A stretch of 64,000 nt of DNA from an uncultured Flavobacteriales bacterium (GTDB lineage: Bacteria; Bacteroidota; Bacteroidia; Flavobacteriales_D; Crocinitomicaceae), in assembly GCA_937973685.1 (NCBI GenBank), contig CALJKJ010000030.1:1-64000 (forward strand), read 5' to 3'. The notes under the pieces are model-generated. The model saw nothing but the letters and a program-made list of their open reading frames with translations, did no database searches and was not told the DNA's origin. The translations under genes and the position numbers were made by a program. Positions 32,784 to 42,667 of this stretch are shown here, piece after piece; positions within the stretch are counted from its first letter, which is position 1; each line of letters starts with the position of its first letter.

Positions 32784-35700
32784 ATGTACGACAATTCATT
32801 CACCAAAAGTGATTTGAACAAATTAGGCAAAATAAAAGTTAGTGTTGCTTCAATAGTAACTTCGCTTCTAATCCTTTTTTCGTTTACACAAAATTCCTAT
32901 TCTCAATGTAATGTTGGGACTACTAATTCAGCTTTTGCAACTCCAAATGGATGTGGAGACTATTACCGAGATTTAGGTTGTGGTCAATACGAACAAATGA
33001 GTTTAACTCAAGGTGTAACTTATTCTTTTAACTTATCATCAGCTTATCTACCAAATTCAAATTGGTCAGCTGCAGCTGTATATTGGGGAGGTGGTGTTTG
33101 TATCAACGGTTCATCCAATGGGAATTCAGTTTTGATGACTGCGCCTTACACAGGAACCTACAATATTGGAACCAATCGTATTACTAATAATGATTGGAGG
33201 TATTATTTTAATTATCAATCAGCTACATTAACTTACCGACCAGTTCAGCCTGCGGCAACAAGTGCAATTTCAGGACAGACAGTTGTATGTAGCGGATCAA
33301 CTGTAAGTTATTCTGTGTCACAAGCGACATATGCAAAAGATTATGCATGGGAATATTCAACAGATAATGGTGCTTCATATGCACCAATTACATACACTGG
33401 GTCAAATACTATAAACTTTACTTGGCCTAATGTTGGAAATGCTAATGGTTACATTCGCGTGAAATCTCAAAATGGGCCATGTAGTAGTGGATGGACATAT
33501 CTATACGTTAGTGTAGTAGAACAACCAACAGCTCCAACAACTACCGTGAAGTCTCCAAATACTAATCAAGTATGTATTAATCAACAAGTTAGTATTAGTG
33601 CAGCAACAGGGGGTGTGAACCAAGGTTGTACAATTGAATACCGACATACAATTGATGGTGGAAACACATGGTCCGCTCCTTATACAACAGTGCCTTCAGG
33701 TTTGAGTTCATCTGTTTCAGGAAATAATAGGATTCAAATCCAAGCAAGACGAAATAGTTGTACAACAAGTGGTTGTAATACAACTTCATGGAATACAATT
33801 GCAATGTGGCATGTAGATATTACGCCACCAACTGTGGTTACACACAATGTCATTGTCAATTTAAATGCAGCAGGAACTTACACTTTATTACCTTCGGTTG
33901 TTGATAACGGAACAACAGATAATTGTACGATTTCTTCAATGACAGTTTCACCTAGTTTGTTTAATTGTACAAATGTAGGTCCAAATAATGTTGTCTTGAC
34001 TGTTACAGATAATGCTGGAAATGTGTCAACTGGAAATGCTGTTGTAACGGTAAAAGATGTAACCCCTCCAAATATTTCCGTTCAGAACATTTTCTTAGCA
34101 TTGAATACAAATGGGGTAGGATCGATAACTCCTTCAATGATTAATAATGGAACTACAGATGCTTGTGGTATCGATACTATGTATTTGGATCAATACAATT
34201 TTGATTGTTCACATGTTGGAAGTAACACTGTTACTTTAACTGTAATTGATGTAAATGGTAATGTTAGCACAGCAACAGCAACAGTTTTAGTTCAAGATTT
34301 AATTAATCCAGTAGTAGTTACTCAGGATATTTCTGTTCATTTAAATGCAAATGGAGTTGCTAGTATTACTCCACCAATGATTGATGGTGGGTCAAGTGAT
34401 AACTGTAGTTACACGTTATTTACAATTCCTAGTACATTTAATTGTGCCAACGTTGGTCAAAATACTGTATTAGTTTTTGCAGTTGACCCAGGAAACAATG
34501 TCGTTTTCAACTCTTGTGTAGTCACAGTTATTGACACAATTAAACCTACAATAACTGCCCCAGCTAACAAAACAGTAAATGCAAATGGTTCATGTGTAGC
34601 TACAGGCGTTCAGTTGGGCACACCTATAACTGCAGATAATTGTTCTGTAGCTACTGTTACAAATAATGCCCCTTCTTCATTCCCTTTAGGAACTACAGTT
34701 GTAACTTGGACTGTAACAGATGTAAATGGTAATACTAGAACTGCAACTCAATCAGTTACAGTTGTTGATAATACTAATCCAACTGTTTCTTTGCCTCCAT
34801 TAGTAACTGTAAATGCTAATGCAAACTGTGGAGCATTAAATTCAAGTATTAATTTTGGTTTAATAGCAACTGATAATTGTACTATTGCATCTGTTGTAAA
34901 TAATGGGCCTGCTACTTTTCCATTAGGTTATTCTTCTATTATATGGACTATAACAGACAATAGTGGTAACACTATTACAGCAAATCAATCTGTTCGAGTT
35001 GTTGACAATACAGCGCCAACAATCACAACTCCTCCTACAGTTACAGTAAATGCTAATGCATCTTGTACTGCAACAAATGTAAATTTAGGAATACCAATTA
35101 CCTCAGATAACTGTCAAGTAGTTTCTGTTGTAAATAATGCTCCTTCTAGTTATTCTGTTGGTACAACACCTGTAACTTGGACTGTAATTGATGCAGCTGG
35201 AAATGTAACGACAGCAATTCAAAATGTTGTTGTAAATGATGTGACTGCACCTACGATTTCTTGTCCTGCTGCTGTTATAAATAAAAACAACACACCTGGT
35301 GTTTGTGGATATGTTGTTCAAGGGACAGAATTCAACCCTACTACATCAGATAATTGTAATCAATCTTCATTAACTCATAATTATACCTCATGGGGTAATA
35401 GTCATAGTTTAGCTGGAGCAACATTGCCAGTCGGAACAACGGTTATCACGTGGACTGCTACTGATTTGGCTGGAAATACTTCTACTTGTACAGAGACAAT
35501 TCATGTAGTTGATAATCAGCCGCCCACAATGCAGAATTGTGCTTCTGGTTTAACATTAACAATTGGTCAATATTCTTGTGGATCAAATCCAAATTGGACT
35601 GCTCCTCAAGCAACAGATAATTGTGGTGTTGTTTCATTGACTCAAACAAGTGGACCTTCTCCAACTGCTATTTTGGCTGTCGGATCATATACAGTTGTTT

Positions 35701-38700
35701 ATACTGCTTTAGATGCTGCAGGAAATTCTTCAACGTGTTCGTTTATTATTAATGTGATTAATTCAACTGCTCCTGTTGTAGTTTGTCCAAATAACATTAC
35801 AAATCAATCGACTAATGCAAATAACTGTGTTTGGACTTCTGGAACTCAAGTAAATCCAATTCAAGCAATGGGTAATTGTATATCATTAACGTGGTCAATT
35901 ACTAATCCAGGAGGATCAATTAATACTGGTTCAAATAACATTGCTGGATATAATTTCCAAAAAGGAACGAGTACAATTCACTACACTGTAACTGATAATA
36001 TCAATGTGACAGCAACTTGTGCTTCTCAAGTTACTGTTGTTGATAATACCTTGCCAACAATTACAGCACCAGCAAACATTTCAACCCCTTCAAATAGTAC
36101 ATGTCAAGCAACAGGAATTTCGCTTGGAACCCCAATTACTTCTGATAATTGTTCTGTAGCATCTGTTACTAATAATGCTCCAGCAACTTTCCCAATCGGA
36201 ACAACAACAGTAACTTGGACAGTAACTGATGGAAGTGGAAATATTAAGACAGCTACACAAACTGTAACAGTTTTTGATAACCAAGGTCCAGTGATCAATT
36301 GCCCTGCAAATCCAATTAATAGAAATAATACAGTTGGAACTTGTCAATATACAGCAATTGGAAACGAATTTAACATTTCAGCAACTGATAATTGTACACT
36401 TGTTTCTTTAACACATAATTATCAAGCAAGCGCTTCAAATACAAGCCTTGCAGGATGTGTTTTCCCAGTAGGCACAACAAATGTTGTTTGGACAGCAACA
36501 GATGCTTCTGGTAATGTTTCAAGTTGTACTGTTGCAATTCATGTTGTGGATAATCAAGCACCAACTTTTAATAGTTGTCCATCAAATATTAGTGTAGGTG
36601 TTTATTCTAATTGTGGAAATGGTCCAACATGGACTGTTCCAACAGCAAATGATAATTGTTCTACTCCAACAGTTACACAAACGGCTGGACCAGCTCCAGG
36701 GACTAACTTATCTCCTGGAACATATACAGTAACTTATCAAGCATTAGATGCTTCAAATAATTCAGCTTCTTGCTCTTTTGTAATTACTGTTGTTAATTCA
36801 AGTAATCCAGTAATTGTTTGTCCAGCAAATATTACTAACAACACAACAATTCCGTCTGGATGTGATTGGATTTCTTCTGCAAATAGTCTAAGTCCAGTAA
36901 TGGCTGCAGGTAATTGTCCTTATAATATTACTTGGTCTGTAACCAATTCATCTGGAGGTATTACTACAGGAATTAACGATGTAAGTGGATTTAGTTTCTA
37001 TGCTGGAACAAATGTATTAACCTATACAATAACTGATGCATCTAATAATTCAGTTTCATGTTCTACAAATGTAATTGTTCATGAAATTGTTAATCCTACT
37101 ATAGTACCACCAACAGATGTAACTGTTAGTATCACAAATGGTTGTTCTATATCAGCTGTAAATTTAGGAACTCCTGTTGCATTTGATAATTGTTCAATTG
37201 ACACAGTTACCAATAATGCTCCAGCGACTTATCCATTAGGAACTACAGTTGTAACTTGGACTGTGATTGATAATAGTGGAAATAGCGCAACTGCTACTCA
37301 AAATGTTACAGTTGTTGATTTAATTAATCCATCAATCATAGCTCCAGCTAATAAAACGGTAACTGCAAATGCAGCTTGTGTTGCAACTGGAGTAGTGCTT
37401 GGCACGCCAGTAACGGCAGATAACTGTTCTGTTGTTTCAGTTACAAATAATGCACCTGCATCATTTACACTTGGAACTACAACAGTTATTTGGACTGTGA
37501 TAGATGGAAGTGGAAATACGTCAACTGCAACTCAATTAGTAACTGTTACTGATGTAACAACTCCAACAATTACAGCTCCTGCTAACGTAACAGTTAATGC
37601 AAACAATGCGTGTGCGGCATTCAATGTTGTTTTAGGCACTCCTGTAACTGCAGATAACTGCTCAGTTGCTCAAATTACCAATAATGCACCTACTGTTTTC
37701 CCTCTAGGAACAACAACCGTTACATGGACTGTAAAAGATGGAAGTGGAAATACAGCAACAGCAACTCAAACTGTTACAGTTTCTGATGTTACATTACCTA
37801 CAATTGTAGCTCCTGCAAGTATTACCTTAAATGCAAATGCTTCTTGTGTTGCTTCTGGAGTTGTTTTAGGCACTCCAGTTACATTAGACAATTGTTCTGT
37901 AGCTTCAGTTACAAATAATGCACCTGCAACATTCCCACTTGGAACAACAACAGTAACATGGACAGTAACGGATGGAAGTGGAAATGTGAAAACGGCTACT
38001 CAATTAGTTACTGTAACAGACGTTACCTTGCCAACAATTACAGCACCAGCAAACATTACAGTAAATGCAAATGCTTCTTGTGCTGCTACTGGAGTTGCAT
38101 TAGGTACACCAGTTACTGCAGACAACTGTTCTGTTGCTTCGGTAACAAATAATGCTCCTGCAACATTTGCATTGGGAACAACAACAATAACATGGACAGT
38201 TACAGACGGAAGTGGAAATGTGAAAACAGCAACACAAACAGTTACTGTAATTGATAATACGAATCCAACAATTACAGCACCGATCGCATTGACTGTGAAT
38301 ACCAATAATGGTTGTTCAGCATATAATGTTGCTTTAGGATTACCTGTTACATTTGATAACTGTTCAATTGCCTCAATTTCAAATGATGCTCCGAACATTT
38401 TCCCTCTTGGAAATACAACTGTGACATGGATAATAACTGATGCTGCGGGGAACAATGCTAGTGCAACTCAAATAGTAACTGTAGTTGATAACATTGCACC
38501 TGTGATATTTTCTCCAACTGATATTATTACGTATTCAAATGCGAATTGCCAAGTTGATAATCTTGTATTAGGAACACCTGTAACTTCAGATAACTGTTCA
38601 ATTGCTAGTATAACTAACAATGCACCAGCTATTTTCAATTACGGTACGACAACAGTAACATGGACAATTGTTGATGGTAGTGGAAATGTTTCGACAGCAA

Positions 38701-39299
38701 CTCAATTAGTTTCAGTTTATGATTCCATTAAACCAACTGCTGTTTTAAATGACTATACAATTACTTTATCTCCAAATGGACCAGTTGCAATTACTGTTGC
38801 AGATGTTGATAATGGATCATTTGACAATTGTGGAATTGCTTCAATCGTTTTATCACAATATGCGTTTGATTGTTCTAATTTAGGTCAAACAGAAGTGTTT
38901 GTAACAATAACAGATATACACGGAAATAAAACAGAATCATCAGTAATTGTTACTTCATTATTAAGTGGAATTGATGATGACTTTGATGGAATCGATGATG
39001 CATGTGATGAAAGTGTTAATACAACAACAGTAGAAGTTCCAGACGGATTTACTCCAGATGGAGATAATATTAACGATTTATTTGTAATTCCTGGAATGGA
39101 TAATTATTCAAAAATTGAAATTGAAATATTTAATCGATATGGAAATAGCGTTTATAAGAATGAATCTTATCAAAATGACTGGAATGGGACTTCATCAGTA
39201 GATGGATTACCATTACAAGATGACACCTATTTCTACGTGTTAATATTAGATGGGGCTTTGACGAAACAAGGATTTGTATATATCAACCGTGTTCATTAA
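32784..39299 (+). CDS. Giant HYR-repeat surface adhesin with T9SS type B (CHU_C) domain
   Basis: This 2171-residue secreted protein has a signal peptide at residues about 20-45 (SVASIVTSLLILFSFTQNSY, cleaved near SQC). An N-terminal ligand-like region (about 46-350) precedes three HYR-like modules with the NLNAxG consensus. About 17 HYR modules of roughly 80 residues follow from about 34,530 to 38,730, each with a Cys after VNANASC and a Cys in TADNCSV. The C-terminus (VPDGFTPDGDNIND, IEIFNRYGNSVYKN, ending YINRVH) is the gliding-motility-associated C-terminal domain that directs T9SS type B secretion. PorP/SprF and OmpA genes follow, as in SprB-type systems. It probably mediates adhesion or gliding. 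Confidence 0.92.
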   Translation: MYDNSFTKSDLNKLGKIKVSVASIVTSLLILFSFTQNSYSQCNVGTTNSAFATPNGCGDYYRDLGCGQYEQMSLTQGVTYSFNLSSAYLPNSNWSAAAVYWGGGVCINGSSNGNSVLMTAPYTGTYNIGTNRITNNDWRYYFNYQSATLTYRPVQPAATSAISGQTVVCSGSTVSYSVSQATYAKDYAWEYSTDNGASYAPITYTGSNTINFTWPNVGNANGYIRVKSQNGPCSSGWTYLYVSVVEQPTAPTTTVKSPNTNQVCINQQVSISAATGGVNQGCTIEYRHTIDGGNTWSAPYTTVPSGLSSSVSGNNRIQIQARRNSCTTSGCNTTSWNTIAMWHVDITPPTVVTHNVIVNLNAAGTYTLLPSVVDNGTTDNCTISSMTVSPSLFNCTNVGPNNVVLTVTDNAGNVSTGNAVVTVKDVTPPNISVQNIFLALNTNGVGSITPSMINNGTTDACGIDTMYLDQYNFDCSHVGSNTVTLTVIDVNGNVSTATATVLVQDLINPVVVTQDISVHLNANGVASITPPMIDGGSSDNCSYTLFTIPSTFNCANVGQNTVLVFAVDPGNNVVFNSCVVTVIDTIKPTITAPANKTVNANGSCVATGVQLGTPITADNCSVATVTNNAPSSFPLGTTVVTWTVTDVNGNTRTATQSVTVVDNTNPTVSLPPLVTVNANANCGALNSSINFGLIATDNCTIASVVNNGPATFPLGYSSIIWTITDNSGNTITANQSVRVVDNTAPTITTPPTVTVNANASCTATNVNLGIPITSDNCQVVSVVNNAPSSYSVGTTPVTWTVIDAAGNVTTAIQNVVVNDVTAPTISCPAAVINKNNTPGVCGYVVQGTEFNPTTSDNCNQSSLTHNYTSWGNSHSLAGATLPVGTTVITWTATDLAGNTSTCTETIHVVDNQPPTMQNCASGLTLTIGQYSCGSNPNWTAPQATDNCGVVSLTQTSGPSPTAILAVGSYTVVYTALDAAGNSSTCSFIINVINSTAPVVVCPNNITNQSTNANNCVWTSGTQVNPIQAMGNCISLTWSITNPGGSINTGSNNIAGYNFQKGTSTIHYTVTDNINVTATCASQVTVVDNTLPTITAPANISTPSNSTCQATGISLGTPITSDNCSVASVTNNAPATFPIGTTTVTWTVTDGSGNIKTATQTVTVFDNQGPVINCPANPINRNNTVGTCQYTAIGNEFNISATDNCTLVSLTHNYQASASNTSLAGCVFPVGTTNVVWTATDASGNVSSCTVAIHVVDNQAPTFNSCPSNISVGVYSNCGNGPTWTVPTANDNCSTPTVTQTAGPAPGTNLSPGTYTVTYQALDASNNSASCSFVITVVNSSNPVIVCPANITNNTTIPSGCDWISSANSLSPVMAAGNCPYNITWSVTNSSGGITTGINDVSGFSFYAGTNVLTYTITDASNNSVSCSTNVIVHEIVNPTIVPPTDVTVSITNGCSISAVNLGTPVAFDNCSIDTVTNNAPATYPLGTTVVTWTVIDNSGNSATATQNVTVVDLINPSIIAPANKTVTANAACVATGVVLGTPVTADNCSVVSVTNNAPASFTLGTTTVIWTVIDGSGNTSTATQLVTVTDVTTPTITAPANVTVNANNACAAFNVVLGTPVTADNCSVAQITNNAPTVFPLGTTTVTWTVKDGSGNTATATQTVTVSDVTLPTIVAPASITLNANASCVASGVVLGTPVTLDNCSVASVTNNAPATFPLGTTTVTWTVTDGSGNVKTATQLVTVTDVTLPTITAPANITVNANASCAATGVALGTPVTADNCSVASVTNNAPATFALGTTTITWTVTDGSGNVKTATQTVTVIDNTNPTITAPIALTVNTNNGCSAYNVALGLPVTFDNCSIASISNDAPNIFPLGNTTVTWIITDAAGNNASATQIVTVVDNIAPVIFSPTDIITYSNANCQVDNLVLGTPVTSDNCSIASITNNAPAIFNYGTTTVTWTIVDGSGNVSTATQLVSVYDSIKPTAVLNDYTITLSPNGPVAITVADVDNGSFDNCGIASIVLSQYAFDCSNLGQTEVFVTITDIHGNKTESSVIVTSLLSGIDDDFDGIDDACDESVNTTTVEVPDGFTPDGDNINDLFVIPGMDNYSKIEIEIFNRYGNSVYKNESYQNDWNGTSSVDGLPLQDDTYFYVLILDGALTKQGFVYINRVH

Positions 39300-39329
39300 T
39301 CGATCATAATAAAATTAAAATTTAAAATC

Positions 39330-40253
39330 ATGAAAATGTTTAAATATATCCTTTTAGTTGCACTTACAAGTTGTAGTTCAACTTTATTAATTGGTCAAGC
39401 TGATCCAAGTTTTCGTCAAAATCAATTTAATTCTTTGTTGTTAAACCCTGCTCAAGCAGGGGCTAACAGCTTTGATGACGTTTCTGTTTTAGCTTCTCGC
39501 TCATTAGTTGGTTTTACTGGAGCACCTAGAACTATAACTGCTTCTGGAAACTTTCGTTTGTTTCAAAATATTGGTTTTGCAACGACTGCATTAGTAGACC
39601 AAATAGGACCTACAAAAACAACAAGAGGATCAGTTGATTTGTCATATCATTTGAAATTGTCAAAAACTTGGAAAATGTCAATTGGTTTGAGAGGAATTGC
39701 TTCATCGGTTAACGTAGATTTGCCTTCATTAAGTACAACACAACAAAATGATCCACACATGTCTGCTGGCCTTGCATCAGGAACATTATTTGATGCAGGA
39801 TGGGGAGCGTTGTTTTATTCTAAAAAATTGTATTTTGGAGTTGCACAACCTCGTGTTGGAATTACAAGATACAAACAGTATACGGTAACTAATTATGTTC
39901 AAAACCGATCAGTTTTATCATATGTAGGTGCCGATTTAGTGATGAATAACAACATGAATTTCCGTCCAAGTTTAGTAGTTCGTTACCTAAAATCTAACCC
40001 ACTTTATATCGATGTAAATGCAATGTTTACATATAACAAAACGATTGACTTTGGTATTATGTACCAACACAATAGCAATATTGGAGTTGTGTTTGGGTTA
40101 GAATTGAGTAAAAAAATGTATGTTGGGTATTCATATTCTTACCCTACAACAACACTAAACCGTATTTCAACACAAGGTCATGAATTAGTTTTACGATTGA
40201 AATTCAATCAAAAAAACGCGAGTAAATTCCAAGGTCCTCGTTTCTTTAATTAA
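39330..40253 (+). CDS. PorP/SprF family type IX secretion membrane protein
   Basis: This 307-residue outer-membrane beta-barrel has a signal peptide and the family opening ADPSFRQNQFNSLLLNPAQA, then repeated strands ending RLKFN-type. SprF-like proteins are needed for surface secretion of the type B adhesin encoded immediately upstream. It is 30 bases after the adhesin stop and 15 bases before the OmpA gene, in one operon. Confidence 0.92.
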   Translation: MKMFKYILLVALTSCSSTLLIGQADPSFRQNQFNSLLLNPAQAGANSFDDVSVLASRSLVGFTGAPRTITASGNFRLFQNIGFATTALVDQIGPTKTTRGSVDLSYHLKLSKTWKMSIGLRGIASSVNVDLPSLSTTQQNDPHMSAGLASGTLFDAGWGALFYSKKLYFGVAQPRVGITRYKQYTVTNYVQNRSVLSYVGADLVMNNNMNFRPSLVVRYLKSNPLYIDVNAMFTYNKTIDFGIMYQHNSNIGVVFGLELSKKMYVGYSYSYPTTTLNRISTQGHELVLRLKFNQKNASKFQGPRFFN

Positions 40254-40268
40254 TCTGAGAGACAAAAT

Positions 40269-42611
40269 ATGATTAAGAATATTTTCACTTTCGGAATTGT
40301 TTGTTTAATTGCTTTTTCAGCTTTTTCACAAGAGTTGAAACACACTATTTCCCCCGCTTGTTTTAATACAAAATATGATGATTTCGGCGTTCGTAAAGTT
40401 GGAGAACAGTTGTTTGTTATTTCTGCATCACGTGAATTAGATAGTACAATTCGTTTTGATGAACTAGCTAATAAACCTTACACAGATATTTACGAAGTAC
40501 GATCTTGTCAGTTAGTAGATGCAAAACTTTTCAGTAAAGAAAATCAAAGTCAAAACTTGATTAGCTCTTTGTATTATGATGGACCTATTGCACCAGATTT
40601 ATCTGGGACTTCTATTTTCTTTTCTAACAATAGTAGCGAAGCTAATGGAACAATGATGGGCGTATTTTATTTGGTTATGACTGATAATGGTTGGTCAGAT
40701 GCATTGCCTTTCCCATTAAATTCAAATCAATATAGTGTTATGCATCCTTTTTTTGATGCAGTAACAAAACGCTTTTATTTTTCTTCAGATATGCCTGGAG
40801 GATTGGGAGGATTCGATATTTATTCAATGAATTTTGATGGGAAAACATTTTCTGATTTAAAGAACGAACGTACAATTAACTCTGAAGCAAATGAACATTT
40901 TCCATGTGTTAATGGAAATATAATATACGTTACTTCAAATAGAGTTGGAGGAATTGGTGGGATGGATATTTATGCCTATGCTGAAAATGTTTTAACTTTA
41001 TTAGCTGCACCAATTAATACAGTGTATGATGATTTAGATATGCATTTTATTGACGATGTATCAGGATTTTTCTCTTCTAATCGAAATGATTCAGGTGCAA
41101 CGGATGATAGTTTTTTCTTCATTCAATCAAAAGATCAATCGATCGATGCATCAATTGTTGATTTAGCGGCATCATTTAGTAAAGAAAAAGTAAATGGATT
41201 AACTGAACTCATCACAAAAATTGAAGGCATGTCAGGTGCAACAATGATGTTAAACTTGTCTGTAAAAACACTCAAAAATCTTTCAATAGAATCTGCTTCA
41301 ATTGCAAAGGATGTTAACCAATCAAATAGTGATTTAAATACAATTGTTTCTCAATTTAATGAAACTATACAATCTCAAGTTTTAGCTAATAAGGATATAA
41401 ATTACACTTCTGCTAGTAAATTGATAGATCAAGTTTCAGAACTTTCAGAATTGCTAATAAATGAGTTTGATAGTAAAAAACAAGACAGTTTATTTCAATC
41501 TTTAACGAAGCTTTTATCTGATTATCAACCTAATTTAGTATCAAATAACCAAGTTTTATTGAATCAATTAGCTGAAAAATTAACGGCTAGAAATCAATTA
41601 GTGGCAAGACAGGGAGTTGTTTTAGATCAATTAACTCAAGCATCTAAAGTCACTTACTTTGAGTTACTGAAAGTTCCTTCCACTCCTGAAAACGACTTAA
41701 TTAAAGCAGAAATGGCGCGCGTATTATTTGATAATATCAAACGCGATCAAGAATTTGAAATGCAACGTCAAATGTTGGCAATTGACAAACAAAATAAAGC
41801 ATTATTCAAACAGCTAAATCAAACACTTGCTACTGCATTCGCAAAAGATTCATCGATCAATCCGTTGACTGCAAAAATATTACTTGCTGATATAACTGCT
41901 TTAACCGATGCAATTCAACAAGAAAACGATCCGATTAAAAGAGCTCAATTAATACAAGAATTGAAACAAAAAATCGCATCACTTTCTCCAACTCAACAAG
42001 TGCTAGTTAAAGATATATTATCTTCAATTGAAGCGAATAATGAAATTGTAAATGAGCTTGTGGCAGCAAATGCTAAAAATAAGTTGCTCTATAATGATGC
42101 AGCTAAAAAAGCTTTTATCGAACTTTCATTGAACAAGGATAACTTGTCTACAGAGGAATTGATGGTGCGTTTCAAACAGTTTGAAAATCAGTTCAATATC
42201 CCGCTTGCTAGTCTATTTGACGTGAATGGTAATAAATTAGATCCGCAAACATTGGCAGAGTTTTTAAATGCGCATATTCCTGATCCAATCTTATTTGATT
42301 TTGATTCAGCAGTGTTAAAATCGATTTATTATTCACAATTGAATGACATAGCAGATTTCTTGAAAAACTATCCGCAATTTCAAGTTTATGTTGATGGATA
42401 TACCGATATTATTGGTTCTGTATCTTATAACGTGAAGTTGTCTTCAAAACGTGCGAAATCAGCGAAAACTTATTTGAAATCTATTGGTGTGAAAGAATCT
42501 GATTTTGTACTCACATATCATGGACCGAAACATCCTGTCGCTACAAACAAAACAAAAGAGGGTAGAAGATTAAACCGACGTGTTGAAATTCGATTGGTAG
42601 AACGAAAATAA
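40269..42611 (+). CDS. OmpA-family protein with PD40 repeats (PorE/SprF-unit type)
   Basis: This 780-residue protein has a signal peptide (MIKNIFTFGIVCLIAFSAFS). Several PD40/WD40-like beta repeats follow (for example FYFSSDMPGGLGGFDIYSMN and VTSNRVGGIGGMDIYAYAEN). A long helical/coiled middle spans about residues 300-640. The C-terminal OmpA domain (ILFDFDSAVLKSIY, VDGYTDIIGSVSYN, GRRLNRRVEIRLV) binds peptidoglycan. It closes the adhesin-SprF-OmpA unit and probably anchors the secretion machinery to the wall. The coiled middle between the repeats and OmpA is longer than usual. Confidence 0.88.
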   Translation: MIKNIFTFGIVCLIAFSAFSQELKHTISPACFNTKYDDFGVRKVGEQLFVISASRELDSTIRFDELANKPYTDIYEVRSCQLVDAKLFSKENQSQNLISSLYYDGPIAPDLSGTSIFFSNNSSEANGTMMGVFYLVMTDNGWSDALPFPLNSNQYSVMHPFFDAVTKRFYFSSDMPGGLGGFDIYSMNFDGKTFSDLKNERTINSEANEHFPCVNGNIIYVTSNRVGGIGGMDIYAYAENVLTLLAAPINTVYDDLDMHFIDDVSGFFSSNRNDSGATDDSFFFIQSKDQSIDASIVDLAASFSKEKVNGLTELITKIEGMSGATMMLNLSVKTLKNLSIESASIAKDVNQSNSDLNTIVSQFNETIQSQVLANKDINYTSASKLIDQVSELSELLINEFDSKKQDSLFQSLTKLLSDYQPNLVSNNQVLLNQLAEKLTARNQLVARQGVVLDQLTQASKVTYFELLKVPSTPENDLIKAEMARVLFDNIKRDQEFEMQRQMLAIDKQNKALFKQLNQTLATAFAKDSSINPLTAKILLADITALTDAIQQENDPIKRAQLIQELKQKIASLSPTQQVLVKDILSSIEANNEIVNELVAANAKNKLLYNDAAKKAFIELSLNKDNLSTEELMVRFKQFENQFNIPLASLFDVNGNKLDPQTLAEFLNAHIPDPILFDFDSAVLKSIYYSQLNDIADFLKNYPQFQVYVDGYTDIIGSVSYNVKLSSKRAKSAKTYLKSIGVKESDFVLTYHGPKHPVATNKTKEGRRLNRRVEIRLVERK

Positions 42612-42635
42612 TTAATATAACTATAGATGGAAGAA

Positions 42636-42667
42636 AGAGTGGTGATTTATCACCACTCTTTTTTTTT
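42636..42667. terminator. Bidirectional terminator between convergent genes
   Basis: A perfect 10-bp stem (AGAGTGGTGA/TCACCACTCT) closes a TTTA loop. A T-run follows on the plus strand and A-rich sequence precedes it, serving both the OmpA gene and the convergent WG-repeat gene. Confidence 0.8.

Noticed and set aside
38000..38455. A 151-codon minus-strand frame inside the adhesin
   Set aside because: It is the reverse reading of the HYR repeats, and similar mirror frames recur at other modules. The amino acids are low-complexity Val/Thr/Ala.
34530..38730. Possible CRISPR or non-coding tandem array
   Set aside because: The repeat unit is about 240 bp, entirely in frame within one protein, with no spacers.
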